NCBI RefSeq assembly: GCF_009905375.1
Contig: NC_133647.1
Coordinates: forward strand, 78,606,231 to 78,670,230
From: Apium graveolens
Lineage: Eukaryota > Streptophyta > Magnoliopsida > Apiales > Apiaceae
DNA: 64,000 nt
Reading direction: 5' to 3'
In this document: one piece after another, positions 46,026 through 56,150 of the stretch
Layout: every line of letters begins with the position of its first letter
Numbering within the stretch: position 1 is the stretch's first letter
Notes under the pieces: model-generated
Told to the model about the DNA's origin: nothing
Databases searched by the model: none
The model's input: only the letters and a program-made list of their open reading frames with translations
Program-made: the position numbers and the translations under genes

Positions 46026-46910
46026 TTAAGTCATTAGAGCCCTCACTAGGCGAACATACTTCGCCATTATTTCATCTTTTACCTCGAACTTCCCCTTGAC
46101 CTGGGATACGATAAGCTGGGAATCCCTACAAACTTTCAAATTATTGACCCTTAATGTTCCTGCTAGGCCAAGGCCAACTATCAGAGCTTTATACTCAGCT
46201 TCATTATTTATGGTCGGGAAGTCTAACTTCATGGCATATTCAATCAAGAATCCATCTGGGATTTGTAAAACAAGCCCTGCTCCACTTGAATTTGATTTTA
46301 ATGCTCCATCAAAATATAGAACCCAATATTCCTTCTCCTTAGTGCCCTTTTCTTTTTCATCTTTATGTATGTGTCTTAAGGTATAGTATCTTCCTGCCCC
46401 CCGACTTCTTGGTTGGGTATGGTATATTCCACCACGAAGTCTGCCAATGCTTAGCCTTTTATTACCGTTCGTGGCTTGTATTTGACGTCGAATTCTCCCA
46501 ATTCTATTGCCCATTTAATCAGCCTCCCACTAGCTTTGGGACTATGAATAATGTTTCTCAATGGCTGATTTGTCAGCACTTCATTTGTATGAGCCTGAAA
46601 GTAAGGACGCAAATTCCATGAAGCCATCACCAAGGATAAAGCAAACTTATCAATAGTTGAATAATTCAACTCAGCTTCATGCAGAATTTCACTAACATAG
46701 TATATGGGTTTCTGGACTTTAAGCTCCTCCTAAACCAATACAGCGCTCAAGGCATTTTCTGAAACGGCCAAGTATAAATTCAAGGTTTCATTCAGAGCTG
46801 GCTTGGCAGACAATGGGGCCTGAAATATATATTTCTTTAATTCTTCAAATGATGGCTTTCCTCAGTCCATACAAAATCTTTAACCTTCTTTAGGGATTTA
46901 AAGAAGGGCA
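46026..46910 (-). pseudogene. Tat/Retand-type RNase H regions, fragment A'
   Basis: It parallels 27206-28085. The second domain keeps 'WVLYFDGALKSNSSGAG', 'NNEAEYKALIVGLG' and 'CRDSQLIVSQ' (46514-46026). A private TAG in 'AVLV*EELK' (about 46733) joins the shared deletion near 46860. The terminal TAA after 'ALMT' is shared with A. Confidence 0.8.
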
Positions 46911-46926
46911 AGCACTTGTCTCCGGA

Positions 46927-47780
46927 TTAGGAGATGAAACGTCCCAGAGCAGCAACCCTTCTGGTGAGTTTTTGAACGTCTTTTATGGAATGTGGTGGTT
47001 CCATATCTAGGATAGCCTTTATTTTATTAGGATTAGCCTCGATTCCCCTCTTGGAGACCATCAGACCTAGAAACTTTCCGGATTCCACTCCGAATGCACA
47101 CTCTGCAGGATTTAGCATCATTTTGTGATATCTCAATATGACAAAAGCTTCCCTCAAATGGGTTATGTGATCAGCCTTTAACAAACTCTTGACTAACATC
47201 TCATCAACATAAACTTCCATAGTTTTTCCAATAAGGTCCTTGAAAATCTTATTTACCAACCTTTGATAGGTAGCTCTTGAATTCTTGAGACCAAATACCA
47301 TAACAAGATAACAAAATACACCAAAGTTAGTGATGAATGATACCTTAGGGATGTCATCCTTATGCATCTTGATCTGGTTGTATCCACTAAATCCATCCAT
47401 GAAGCTCAGCATCTCGTGACCAGCAGTAGCATCTATCAATGTATCTATTCTTGGCAACAGGAAACAATCCTTTGGGCATGAATCATTTAGATCAGTGAAG
47501 TCCACACACATTCTCCACTTTCCATTAGCCTTCTTCACCATTACAGGGTTTGCTAACCATTCTAGAAATTGTATCTCTTCAATGAAATGAACCTCTAAGA
47601 GCTTCTCTACTTCTTGCTTAATAGCTTCTTGCCTCTCTGTAGCAAAGCTTCTTTTCTTTTGCTTTACAGTCTTTTGATTTGGATCGACATTCAGCTTATG
47701 AGTGATCTGTTCCGGGTCTATGCCTGGCATATCAGCTGACGACCATACAAACACATCACTATTCTCTTATAAAAACTTCA
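46927..47780 (-). pseudogene. Tat/Retand-type reverse transcriptase, fragment A', with altered catalytic box
   Basis: It is open over 275 codons (47754-46927), longer than in A: 'MFVWSSADMPGIDPEQ', 'WLANPVMVKKANGKWRMCVD', 'FMDGFSGYNQIKMHKDDIPK'. The catalytic box reads 'MEVYVDEMLVKS': the second Asp of YVDD is Glu (codon at about 47203-47201). That Asp binds metal, so activity is unlikely even if translated. The frame ends at the TAA shared with A, and the TAA just upstream (about 47770) is shared too. Confidence 0.9.
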
Positions 47781-47825
47781 CCAACTTCCCTCTAAGGAGC
47801 TCTTCTAGTGATGCTCCAATGAAAG

Positions 47826-48168
47826 TTACTTTCTCAGGATCCTCGGGAGCCAAAGGAATCGGAACCAAGTGTTCTGCTGGCTTCCCTCTTTTCTCATCAT
47901 TTTCACGGATATCCAGATCTTCAATAGGCAGAACCTGCCCCCGACTCCATCAACCCTAAGAGAGGCCACATAACAAATCCTTCTCATATTTTGATCTCCT
48001 CTCTCTTCTCCAATCCCATTCAGGGTGGGAAACTTCATCACTGAATGGTAGGAAGAAGGGACTGCCTTGAAAGCATGTATTCTCATTCTTCCCATGATTG
48101 CGTTGTAGGTCGATCCAGCCTTTACCACTACAAAGTCCAACATCTGTGTTGCTTGTCTTGGTTCCTGG
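47826..48168 (-). pseudogene. Tat/Retand-type protease C-terminal part, fragment A'
   Basis: The minus strand reads 'MLDFVVVKAGSTYNAIMGRM' and 'HSVMKFPTLNGIG', the part between the protease active site and RT. The active-site half is cut off by the G LTR, whose sequence adds about 14 codons of unrelated open frame at the right. Confidence 0.75.
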
Positions 48169-49264
48169 TGTTTGTGTATACTGAAAATATTTATTTGAAG
48201 TATGTACATTTATTTCTGGCCAGTTTATTTGAGAATCATTTGAATGTTTACATGTTGTCTAATATTATATATTGTGAACAATCTAGTATCAAATGGGATA
48301 CAGAATATTAGATTGTTAAATACGGTTATATAATATAATAAGGTTCACAGCACAGGCGGTGTTGGACAATCCACTGGTATGGCTGTAGTATTATTTAGAT
48401 TAGTTTATATTGACTAATAAATAATGCTAGTATACTTTGTGTATATTGAATAGGATCAAATTTAGAATTGTTCCCTTAATACTGATTAAGAAGGAGAACT
48501 AAGATTCTATGTTATTATTAATGCTTAGGTTCTTAATCCGGAAATAGTAATTGACACGTGTATATTATTTACATGCTTTGATTTATATATGAAATAATTC
48601 TTTTGAATTATATCATTATATTTTGGGTGATGGAATTATATACATGGTGGATATTATTTATTGAAGGAATCCATGTCCTGATAATATTCGGGTTAATGAT
48701 GTCTCCTTGAAAGCTCAAAAAGATTTAATTATGTGAAACCCTGCAGGTGGAATTTATTCTGGCATAATTAAATAAAGGTTGAGTGGATGATCAAGGATAA
48801 AATATATTAATTAAATAAATTATCAGTAATTTATTTAATTAATGGACATATGATATTTTAAACATGGGGAATTTAATAAGCAAATAATATTGGAACCAAA
48901 TTAATTAAATTACGGTATTAGGAAAGGTAGTGCAAATATTAATTCTTTAGTGGATTGAATTAATATTTAATTACATTGGGCTAGGCTCAAGATGTAATTA
49001 GAAGGCCCAACCTAATTATCCATGGTCCCTATTGTAGCCTATATATATTCTTATTCTCTTCTTGCTTGGAAATTATGTGAAAACATATTGTAGCCATCAA
49101 GGAGCAAGAAGAGAGGATAACTTGAGAAGACGGAGGCCACACTTCGCTCAAGGGAATTTGGGAATACAATAGAAGAGCGTGGAATCAACCATTAACAAGG
49201 TAATCTGTTTTTCATAATCTTTATCGTAAAACGTAGTAACACCCTAAGTCCGTGGTTCCCAACA
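48169..49264 (+). repeat. Copia-type LTR (element G)
   Basis: 1096 bp from TGTTTGTGTATAC to TTCCCAACA, AT-rich, followed after two bases by TGGTATCAAGAGCC (49267-49280), a tRNA-Met-like primer site. The left border is where A' stops. No second copy is in the window, so the borders are by end motifs. Confidence 0.7.
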
Positions 49265-50540
49265 ATTGGTATCAAGAGCCTGGTAATGGGTTCTACGTTT
49301 TATGATATAATGTCCATGTCATAATTATATATGCGTGTATATAGTGTTTTGCTTGTATTGGTTTTGATGCAGGTTGTTAATCCACTATTATGGCCATGTA
49401 TATTTTAATTATGTGTTTGGATCCCACGTGGTTTAATCGTGGTTAATTTTTGTTTTGGTTTTCACGTGGTTTAATCGTGGTTGTAATTTACACGAGGGTT
49501 GATCGTGTTAGAATAGATTTTACAAAATTAGTTTTATATTAGATCTATTTTTTTTGTAATTGTTCCGGGTATTTTGTAATAGTTATGTGCGATCGGAAAT
49601 CAATTCCGGTAGTTTTTTGTTCCGCTGTGCGATTACAAGGGGCTGCTGTTGATGTTTGGATTGAACAAAATCAAAACAAAACTCATAGAAAAGCAACAGG
49701 CGCGCGCGCTGCGGCCGCTGCGGCAGCTGGGGCTGCTGCGGCAGCTGGGACTGCTGGGGCTGCTGGGGTTGCTGGGGCTGCTGCGGCAGCTGGGACTGCT
49801 GGGGCTGCTGGGGCTGCTGGGGGCGTCGGGGCGCGCTTGGGACATATTTTTTTTTGAGAGCTGGATTTTTTTTCAAGGGCCATAATAGTGGAAAATTTAT
49901 TTTAATTTTTTCCATTAAATTTTAATTATTGCTTTAATTTATTGATTATGTGTGTCGTTAATTATGTGTGTAATTCTTTTCAAATTGCATGTTTAACTTA
50001 ATTAGGACGACATGGACATAAAATTTATTTATTGCTTTAATTAAATATTATATGTTGCTAAAATTATGTGTGTATTTTGAATGTATGATTAGACATAATT
50101 ATAACAACATAGGGCCCCATTTAATTTTAAAATTCCTCAATTTTAATAAAAAAAATTCTAAGTGGGAGAGGGAATTAATATGAAATTAAATCCCATGGTC
50201 TCCATTATTGGTTGTAGGTAATTTAACATAAAGACGAATATAAATTATATATACGTCACCCATCGTGGTATGTAATTTATGGTGTCTAGAATGTTATAGA
50301 AATTACTAGAACAAACTTCTTAAATTAATAAATTTTGAAAGGAATAAATACGGATTTTCTTTATTTCTGATTTGGGGCGATTTTGTCAAAAACGGGTTCA
50401 TCGAACTTGTAAGGCTGTGGGTTTTAAGCGAGACCGATGTGACTCCTCCACTACCTGGAAATCAAACTGATAGGGATAAATAAATCCTGATTGTATAATT
50501 AAATATTGCAAGGTGTGGGTTGCTAGGCCCAATAAGAAGA
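49265..50540 (+). other. Non-coding interior of element G
   Basis: No gag or pol motif in any frame. It starts with the primer site, then AT-rich sequence with repeated 'cacgtggtttaatcgtgg' steps (about 49424-49484), the GCT-rich array, more AT-rich DNA and a short open stretch near 50400. It may be a large non-coding (LARD-like) element or a copia leader cut by element C. Element C's LTR starts at 50541. Confidence 0.5.
49700..49842. repeat. GC-rich GCT/CTG array with 45-bp period
   Basis: About three units built of 'ggctgctgcggcagctggg' and 'actgctggggctgctgg'. The best pair is separated by 45 bp. It is sharply GC-rich inside an AT-rich setting and open in all frames on both strands, which reflects the repeat rather than a gene. 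Confidence 0.85.
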
Positions 50541-51039
50541 TGTATGACATTCAGACCAAAATGGTCAACACATTGATCAGGCCTGATGGACCAGATCAGG
50601 CCTGATGGAACAAAGAAGGCCCAAAAACCCTGATTATTTATTAATTTCGTAATTAATAAATAAAGGAGGAAAACAGCTATTAAGATAAGTCCTAGTGGGG
50701 ATATAAATCCTTGTAGATTGGCCTCAAGGGGACCTAAAAGGATAAGGAATCAGTTTCCTACTATCTAGGACTCCAAAGTCCATTCTAATTATGAGACTTG
50801 CCCACCAAGTCTCCTATGCCAAGTCCAATTCAAGGACTCTCAACATCTATATAAGGGGTCTCGCCCCACAAATCAGAACTACATTTTTTGGCTTGATTCT
50901 CTAATTCACAGAGATACGTAGGCATCTCGTAAAGGCAGAATTAAGGTACGAAACACGAGAGCAGCCATTAAAGGCCTTGAGCTCCTGAATCTTAGTAATA
51001 AATACAACAAATAATAACCTTAGTATTTTATCCATAACA
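50541..51039 (+). repeat. 5' LTR of element C
   Basis: It ends CCATAACA before the primer site and starts TGTATGACATTC by analogy with A, giving 499 bp, the same length as A's LTRs. Shared blocks include 'cctgattatttattaattt', 'caaggactctcaacatctat' followed by 'ataagg' (TATA-like, about 50851), and 'acagagatacgtaggcatct'. The central part differs clearly. Confidence 0.8.
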
Positions 51040-51041
51040 TT

Positions 51042-51059
51042 TGGCGCCATCTGTGGGAA
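51042..51059 (+). promoter_or_regulatory. Primer-binding site of element C
   Basis: TGGCGCCATCTGTGGGAA, two bases after the LTR and 13 bases before the gag ATG; one base different from the site of element A. Confidence 0.9.
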
Positions 51060-51072
51060 TCGAACAACAACC

Positions 51073-52191
51073 ATGGCGAGAACACGGAGAACAACAACTA
51101 GCGCTGTCGTCCCAAGAACTGATCCAAGCAATCTCCTTCCCCTTGGAGATCCTGATGATCCAACTCCACCCTTCACAGAAGAGATAATGAATGCCCATAT
51201 CTCAAGGAAATTCAAGATGCCCACTATCAAAGCCTATGATGGCACTGGAGACCCCGCTAACCATGTCAGGATATTCTCTAATGCACTGCTACTGCAACCC
51301 GTGAATGACGCTATTAAGTGTCGGGCTTTCCCTCAAACCCTGTCGGGTATGGCTCAAAGATGGTACAGTCGCTTACCCGCAAACTCTATTGGATCGTTCA
51401 GAGAGTTAAGTCAGGCTTTTATTAAGCAATTCATCAGTGGGAGAGTCCATGAGAAAAGTTCAGCATCTCTTATGAGTATTGTGCAGGGAGCTAAGGAATC
51501 CTTGAGAGATTACCTGAATCGTTTCACAAAGGAGGCTTTAAAAGTCCCGGACCTTGATGATAAGGTAGCCATGAGAGCTCTGCAACAAGGAACTAGGGAC
51601 GAGTTTTTCAAGATGTCCTTGGCCAAACGTCCCCCTGAAAGCATGTTACAGCTCCAAGAGAGGGCAGGGAAGTATATCAAGGTTGAAGAAAGTATGAGGA
51701 AGACCGTAGTAAGTAATGAGCCCACTGGAGGCAAGAAGCGGAAAACTGATTTAGAATATATTGCAAAGGACAAATATCCTAGAACCGAACAAAACCCTGA
51801 TTCAATCCCCAAGAAGGGAGGACCTGGGCAAAAGTTCACTGAATACGCTAAGCTGAATACTGCTAGAAGTCAGATTTTGATGGAGATTGAGAAAGATAGA
51901 GATATTCGCTGGCCTAAGCCCTTGAAGGCTGATCCCGCCAAGCTAGATAAGAGCAAGTATTGCAGGTTTCACAAGGATGTTGGCCATGACACCGATGAGT
52001 GTAGGCAATTGAAAGATGAAATTGAGTTTTTAATTCGAAAAGGAAGATTGAACAAGTATACTGGAGATGGAGGGGACAGAAATAATAATGGAAGGAAGAA
52101 CTTTGAAGATCGTAGGAGGGACCAAGACGATCAGGGGCGGAATCCCCAACCTAGAGGGCCGGTTATAAATGCAATTTTTGGAGGACCGTGA
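51073..52191 (+). CDS. Tat/Retand-type gag, element C
   Basis: 372 codons from the first ATG after the primer site. A short basic, Thr-rich start ('MARTRRTTTSAV') replaces the long Pro-rich region of A. Capsid domain (about residues 35-200): 'ISRKFKMPTIKAYDGTGDPA', 'QTLSGMAQRWYSRLPANS', 'FIKQFISGRVHEKSSA'. A basic linker is followed by a variant knuckle 'YCRFHKDVGHDTDECRQL' (about residues 296-313), typical of this lineage, and an Arg/Asp/Asn-rich tail. A TGA at 52189 ends it, but the same frame continues directly into pol, so this is a nonsense mutation or a leaky stop between gag and pol. Element A has no stop at the same place. Confidence 0.88.
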   Translation: MARTRRTTTSAVVPRTDPSNLLPLGDPDDPTPPFTEEIMNAHISRKFKMPTIKAYDGTGDPANHVRIFSNALLLQPVNDAIKCRAFPQTLSGMAQRWYSRLPANSIGSFRELSQAFIKQFISGRVHEKSSASLMSIVQGAKESLRDYLNRFTKEALKVPDLDDKVAMRALQQGTRDEFFKMSLAKRPPESMLQLQERAGKYIKVEESMRKTVVSNEPTGGKKRKTDLEYIAKDKYPRTEQNPDSIPKKGGPGQKFTEYAKLNTARSQILMEIEKDRDIRWPKPLKADPAKLDKSKYCRFHKDVGHDTDECRQLKDEIEFLIRKGRLNKYTGDGGDRNNNGRKNFEDRRRDQDDQGRNPQPRGPVINAIFGGP

Positions 52192-54990
52192 CGCCCTCGA
52201 GGACCTGTGATAAACACGATCTTTGGAGGTCCAACTGCTGCTGGATTGTCCAAAAATTCAAGAAAGGCATATACTAGAGAGGTTATGCATATTGTTGGAG
52301 AAGCCCCGAAGAGGGCCATGATAGAAGTAACATTGGATTTTGATGATTCTGACCTAGAGGGCGTAAAGTTTCCTCATGACGACCCGTTGGTCATAACGCC
52401 AATAATAGGAAATAGCCCAGTTAAGAGGATTCTTGTGGATAATGGTGCTTTTGTGGATATATTGCTCCACGACGCCTTTCTAAGGATGGGGTATAACGAT
52501 TCCCAGTTGACACCAACCGACATGCCGATATATGGATTTGCTGGAGTAGAATGTCCTGTGGAAGGGATAATCAAACTGCCAACCACCATAGGTACGAAAC
52601 CAAGACAAGCAACGCAGATGTTGGATTTCGTGGTAGTAAAGGCTAGTTCAACTTATAATGCTATCATGGGGAGAACAGGGATACATGCCTTTAAGGCAGT
52701 CCCCTCTTCCTACCATTCAGTTATGAAGTTTCCCACCCGAAACGGGATTGGAGAAAAGAGAGGAGATCAAAAAATGGCTAGAAGCTGTTATGTGGCCTCT
52801 TTGAGGGCAGATGGAGTCGGGGGGCAGGTTCTTCCTATTGAAGATATGGATTTCCGAGAAAATGACGAGAAGAGAGGAAAGCCAGCAGAAGATTTGGTTT
52901 CGGTTCCTTTAGACCCCGAGAATCCTGAGAGGATGACTTTCATTGGAGCCACATTAGAGGAGCCCCTTAGAGGGAAGTTGGTGAAATTTTTGCAAGAAAA
53001 TAGTGATGTGTTTGCATGGTCAGCAGCTGATATGCCAGGCATAGACCCGGAATTGATTACTCACAGGTTAAACGTGGATCCAAGCCGGAAGACAGTGAAA
53101 CAAAAGAAAAGAAATTTTGCCCCGGAAAGACAAGAGGCTATAAAACAGGAAGTAGAAAAGCTCTTAGAGGCTGGTTTCATTGAGGAGATCCAATTTCTGG
53201 AGTGGTTAGCAAACCCTGTAATGGTGAGGAAGGCTAATGGAAAGTGGAGGATGTGTATAGACTTTACTGATTTGAATGATGCATGCCCTAAAGACTGTTT
53301 TCCGCTGCCAAGGATTGATACTTTGATTGATGCCACTACTGGGCATGAGATGCTGGGTTTCATGGATGGATTTAGCGGATACAACCAGATCAAAATGCAT
53401 AAGGATGACATTCCAAAGGTATCATTCATCACTGACTTTTGTGTTTATTGTTATCTTGTTATGGCGTTTGGTCTCAAGAATGCAGGAGCCACCTATCAAA
53501 GGTTGGTGAATAAATTTTTTAAGGACTTTATTGGAAAAACTATGGAAGTCTATGTTGATGACATGTTAGTCAAGAGTCTAGTAAAGACTGATCATATAAC
53601 CCATTTGAGGGAAGCTTTTGAGGTCCTGAGGTACCACAAGATGATGTTGAATCCTACGAAGTGTGCTTTCGGAGTAGGATCTGGGAAATTCTTGGGATTG
53701 ATGGTCTCAAAGAGAGGAATTGAGGCTAACCCCAACAAAATAAAGGCGATCCTAGACATGGAACCTCCAAAAACTGTCAAGGATGTTCAGAAACTCACCG
53801 GAAGGGTTGCTGCGCTAGGACGATTCGTCTCCAAGTCAGGAGACAAGTGTCTATCATTCTTCAAGTCACTAAAGAACATCAAGGACTTTGTATGGAATGA
53901 GGAAAACCAGAAGGCATTCGAAGAGTTAAAGAAGTATATGGCTCAGGCCCCGTTGTTGGCCAAACCATCTTTGAACGAAGTTTTATTCTTGTACTTGGCT
54001 GTTTCAGAGAGCGCCTTGAGCGCAGTGTTGGTTAAGGAGGAGCTGAAAGTCCAGAAACCCGTATATTATGTCAGCAAAATTCTGCATGGTGCTGAATTGA
54101 ATTATTCAACTATTGAGAAATTTGCTCTAGCCTTGGTAATGGCTTCGAGAAAACTGCGTCCTTACTTTCAGGCTCATCAGATTGAGGTGCTAACAAATCA
54201 GCCACTGAGAAATATCATTCACAGTCCCAAGGCAAGTGGGAGATTGATTAAGTGGGCGATAGAGTTGGGAGAGTTCGATCTCAAGTATAAGCCGCGAACG
54301 GCAATAAAAGCCCAGGCACTAGCTGACTTCGTGGTGGAATGTACCATACCCAACCAAGAAGTCGGGGGGCAGGAAGATACCATACCACGAGATAAGGGAG
54401 TCGATAATGGGGATAGAGAGAAGGATGATAAGGAGAAAGAGTATTGGGTTCTCTATTTTGATGGAGCATCAAAAACAAACTCCAGTGGAGCAGGATTGGT
54501 ATTGCAAAGCCCTGATGGGTTCTTAATTGAGTATGCTATGAAGCTAGACTTCCCAACCACAAACAATGAGGCAGAATACGAAGCCCTGATAGCTGGCCTT
54601 GGTCTAGCTGGGACACTTAGAGTCAAAAACTTAAAGGTCCGGGGAGACTCGAAGCTGATCATATCTCAGGTAAAGGGAGAATTTGAGGCAAGGGATGATA
54701 CGATGGCTAAGTATGTCCGCCTAGTAAGGGCTGTGATGACCCAATTTAATGAATGCCATGTTGAATACATTCCAAGGGAAGAAAATGCTAAGGCAGATGC
54801 GCTATCGAAGTTTGCTTCATCTGAGATAGAAGAAAGTTCGGGAAGTGTGTACTTCCGTGTTTTGAAGACACGAAGCATAGATGTTAAGCTTGTGGCTCCC
54901 ATAGGCCTGGGGACGTCATGGATTGATCCTATCAAGGCTCATATTCAAACCGGTTGGTTGCCAAGTGATGCAACTGAAGCACGGAATTAA
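52192..54990 (+). CDS. Tat/Retand-type protease, reverse transcriptase and RNase H, element C
   Basis: One open frame of more than 920 codons, in frame with gag across a single TGA. In order: protease with 'RILVDNGAFVDILLHDAF' (about residues 74-91, the usual Ser after the D-N-G box replaced by Phe), RT with 'KWRMCIDFTDLNDACPKDCF', 'FMDGFSGYNQIKMHKDDIPK' and 'VYVDDMLVKS' (53548-53577), RT-linked RNase H ('LNYSTIEKFALALVMASRKL'), then a second RNase H with 'WVLYFDGASKTNSSGAG', 'NNEAEYEALIAGLG' and 'RGDSKLIISQ'. It ends at 54990 through a frameshift near the integrase joint. It is the longest intact coding region in the window and could encode active RT if expressed. Confidence 0.92.
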   Translation, partial: RPRGPVINTIFGGPTAAGLSKNSRKAYTREVMHIVGEAPKRAMIEVTLDFDDSDLEGVKFPHDDPLVITPIIGNSPVKRILVDNGAFVDILLHDAFLRMGYNDSQLTPTDMPIYGFAGVECPVEGIIKLPTTIGTKPRQATQMLDFVVVKASSTYNAIMGRTGIHAFKAVPSSYHSVMKFPTRNGIGEKRGDQKMARSCYVASLRADGVGGQVLPIEDMDFRENDEKRGKPAEDLVSVPLDPENPERMTFIGATLEEPLRGKLVKFLQENSDVFAWSAADMPGIDPELITHRLNVDPSRKTVKQKKRNFAPERQEAIKQEVEKLLEAGFIEEIQFLEWLANPVMVRKANGKWRMCIDFTDLNDACPKDCFPLPRIDTLIDATTGHEMLGFMDGFSGYNQIKMHKDDIPKVSFITDFCVYCYLVMAFGLKNAGATYQRLVNKFFKDFIGKTMEVYVDDMLVKSLVKTDHITHLREAFEVLRYHKMMLNPTKCAFGVGSGKFLGLMVSKRGIEANPNKIKAILDMEPPKTVKDVQKLTGRVAALGRFVSKSGDKCLSFFKSLKNIKDFVWNEENQKAFEELKKYMAQAPLLAKPSLNEVLFLYLAVSESALSAVLVKEELKVQKPVYYVSKILHGAELNYSTIEKFALALVMASRKLRPYFQAHQIEVLTNQPLRNIIHSPKASGRLIKWAIELGEFDLKYKPRTAIKAQALADFVVECTIPNQEVGGQEDTIPRDKGVDNGDREKDDKEKEYWVLYFDGASKTNSSGAGLVLQSPDGFLIEYAMKLDFPTTNNEAEYEALIAGLGLAGTLRVKNLKVRGDSKLIISQVKGEFEARDDTMAKYVRLVRAVMTQFNECHVEYIPREENAKADALSKFASSEIEESSGSVYFRVLKTRSIDVKLVAPIGLGTSWIDPIKAHIQTGWLPSDATEARN

Positions 54991-56150
54991 CTGTTCGAGC
55001 ACTAAGGTACTCTTTGATAGATGGGATTCTTGACAAAAGATCTTTCGTGGTTCCCTACTTGAGGTGTCTCAGGCCCGATGAGGCACGCTTGGCTCTTGAA
55101 GAAGTGCATGAAGGTATTTGTGGACAACACTTGGGGGGCAGGACCTTGGCTCATAAGATAACTCGTCTAGGCTTTTATTGGCCGGAAATGATGGTTGATG
55201 CCAAAGAATATGTGAAGAAGTGTGACCGTTGTCAGAAGCATGCACCTGTTGTTAGACAACCTCCCGAGATGCTGACATCTATCAACTCACCTATTCCCTT
55301 TGCTATGTGGGGGATGGATATTCTAGGGCCTTTCCCTATGGCCACGACACAAAGGAAGTATCTGATTGTAGCCATTGATTATTTCACTAAGTGAATTGAA
55401 GCCAAACCCTTGGCCAAAATCATAACTAAACAGGTAGCACAATTCCTGTGGGAAAACATTATGTGCCGATATGAAATTCCCCGTGTCCTAGTCACCGACA
55501 ATGGAACGCAGTTTAACAATGAGGAATTCAAGAAGTATTGTGAAGAAAATGAAATTGAGTTACGGTTCACCTCCGTGGCTCACCCACAAGCCAATGGGCA
55601 AGCGGAAGTAGCAAATCGAATAATCCTGGATGGACTAAAGAAGAGGATCGAGAAGTCAAGAAATAATTGGGTGGATGAGGTACTTCCCATATTATGGGCC
55701 TATAGGACTACCTGTAGAGTCACGACAGGAGCAACTCCTTTCATGTTGGCGTATGGGGCAGAAGCAGTAGTTCCAGTGGAGATATCATATTCCTCTCCAA
55801 GGATTTAGGCTTTCAATGCTGAGGAAAATGAGGAAGGACAAAGGTTGGCTCTAGACTTAATCGATGAAGTGCGAGATGAAGCACATGCAAAGATAGTAGA
55901 GTATCAGAAGAAGGCTTCATTCTACTACAACTTAAGGGTTAAAGAAAGGTTCTTTAAACAAGGTGACCTAGTCTTGAGGAAGATAGAAGCTTCTGGGGTA
56001 GGACAGAAAGGGAAACTTGCCCCAAATTGGGAAGGGCCGTACAAAGTCTAGAGCGTTCAGGGTAGAGGAACCTACAAGCTGGAGACTGTGGATGGTTTTG
56101 AAGTCCCGAGAACCTGGCATGCGCAAAACCTGAAGGTTTACTACATGTAA
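54991..56150 (+). pseudogene. Tat/Retand-type integrase, element C
   Basis: A frame change separates it from RNase H. From 55014 one frame holds to the natural end at 56150 ('KVYYM'), broken by TGA at 55392 where Trp is expected after 'DYFTK', TAG at 55806 after 'SSPRI' and TAG at 56049. Zinc region: 'GQHLGGRTLAHKITRLGFYW' and 'KKCDRCQKHAP'. Core: Asp in 'WGMDILGPFPMA', Asp in 'VTDNGTQFNNEEF', Glu in 'NGQAEVANRIILDG'. C-terminal: 'LAPNWEGPYKV'. Few point lesions, none shared with A in the same position that I could verify except loss of Trp codons nearby. Confidence 0.88.

Larger units (their letters stand above)
42209..48168 (-). mobile_element. Fragment A', near-copy of element A without LTRs
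   Basis: It matches 23393-29342 almost base for base in the same orientation (offset 18816 at the left end, about 18820 at the right). It has aORF exons, convergent spacer, integrase, RNase H, RT and part of protease, but no tandem array, polypurine tract, gag or LTR. The left end is an abrupt joint to copia E with the overlap 'cttgaag'. On the right the G LTR interrupts it, so its right part may lie beyond the nested elements. Many stops are identical to those in A. Confidence 0.9.

Noticed and set aside
49583..49915. Pro/Gln/Ser- or Ala-rich open frames on both strands of the GCT array
   Set aside because: Open in several frames at once because the unit is 45 bp without stops; surrounding DNA is non-coding.
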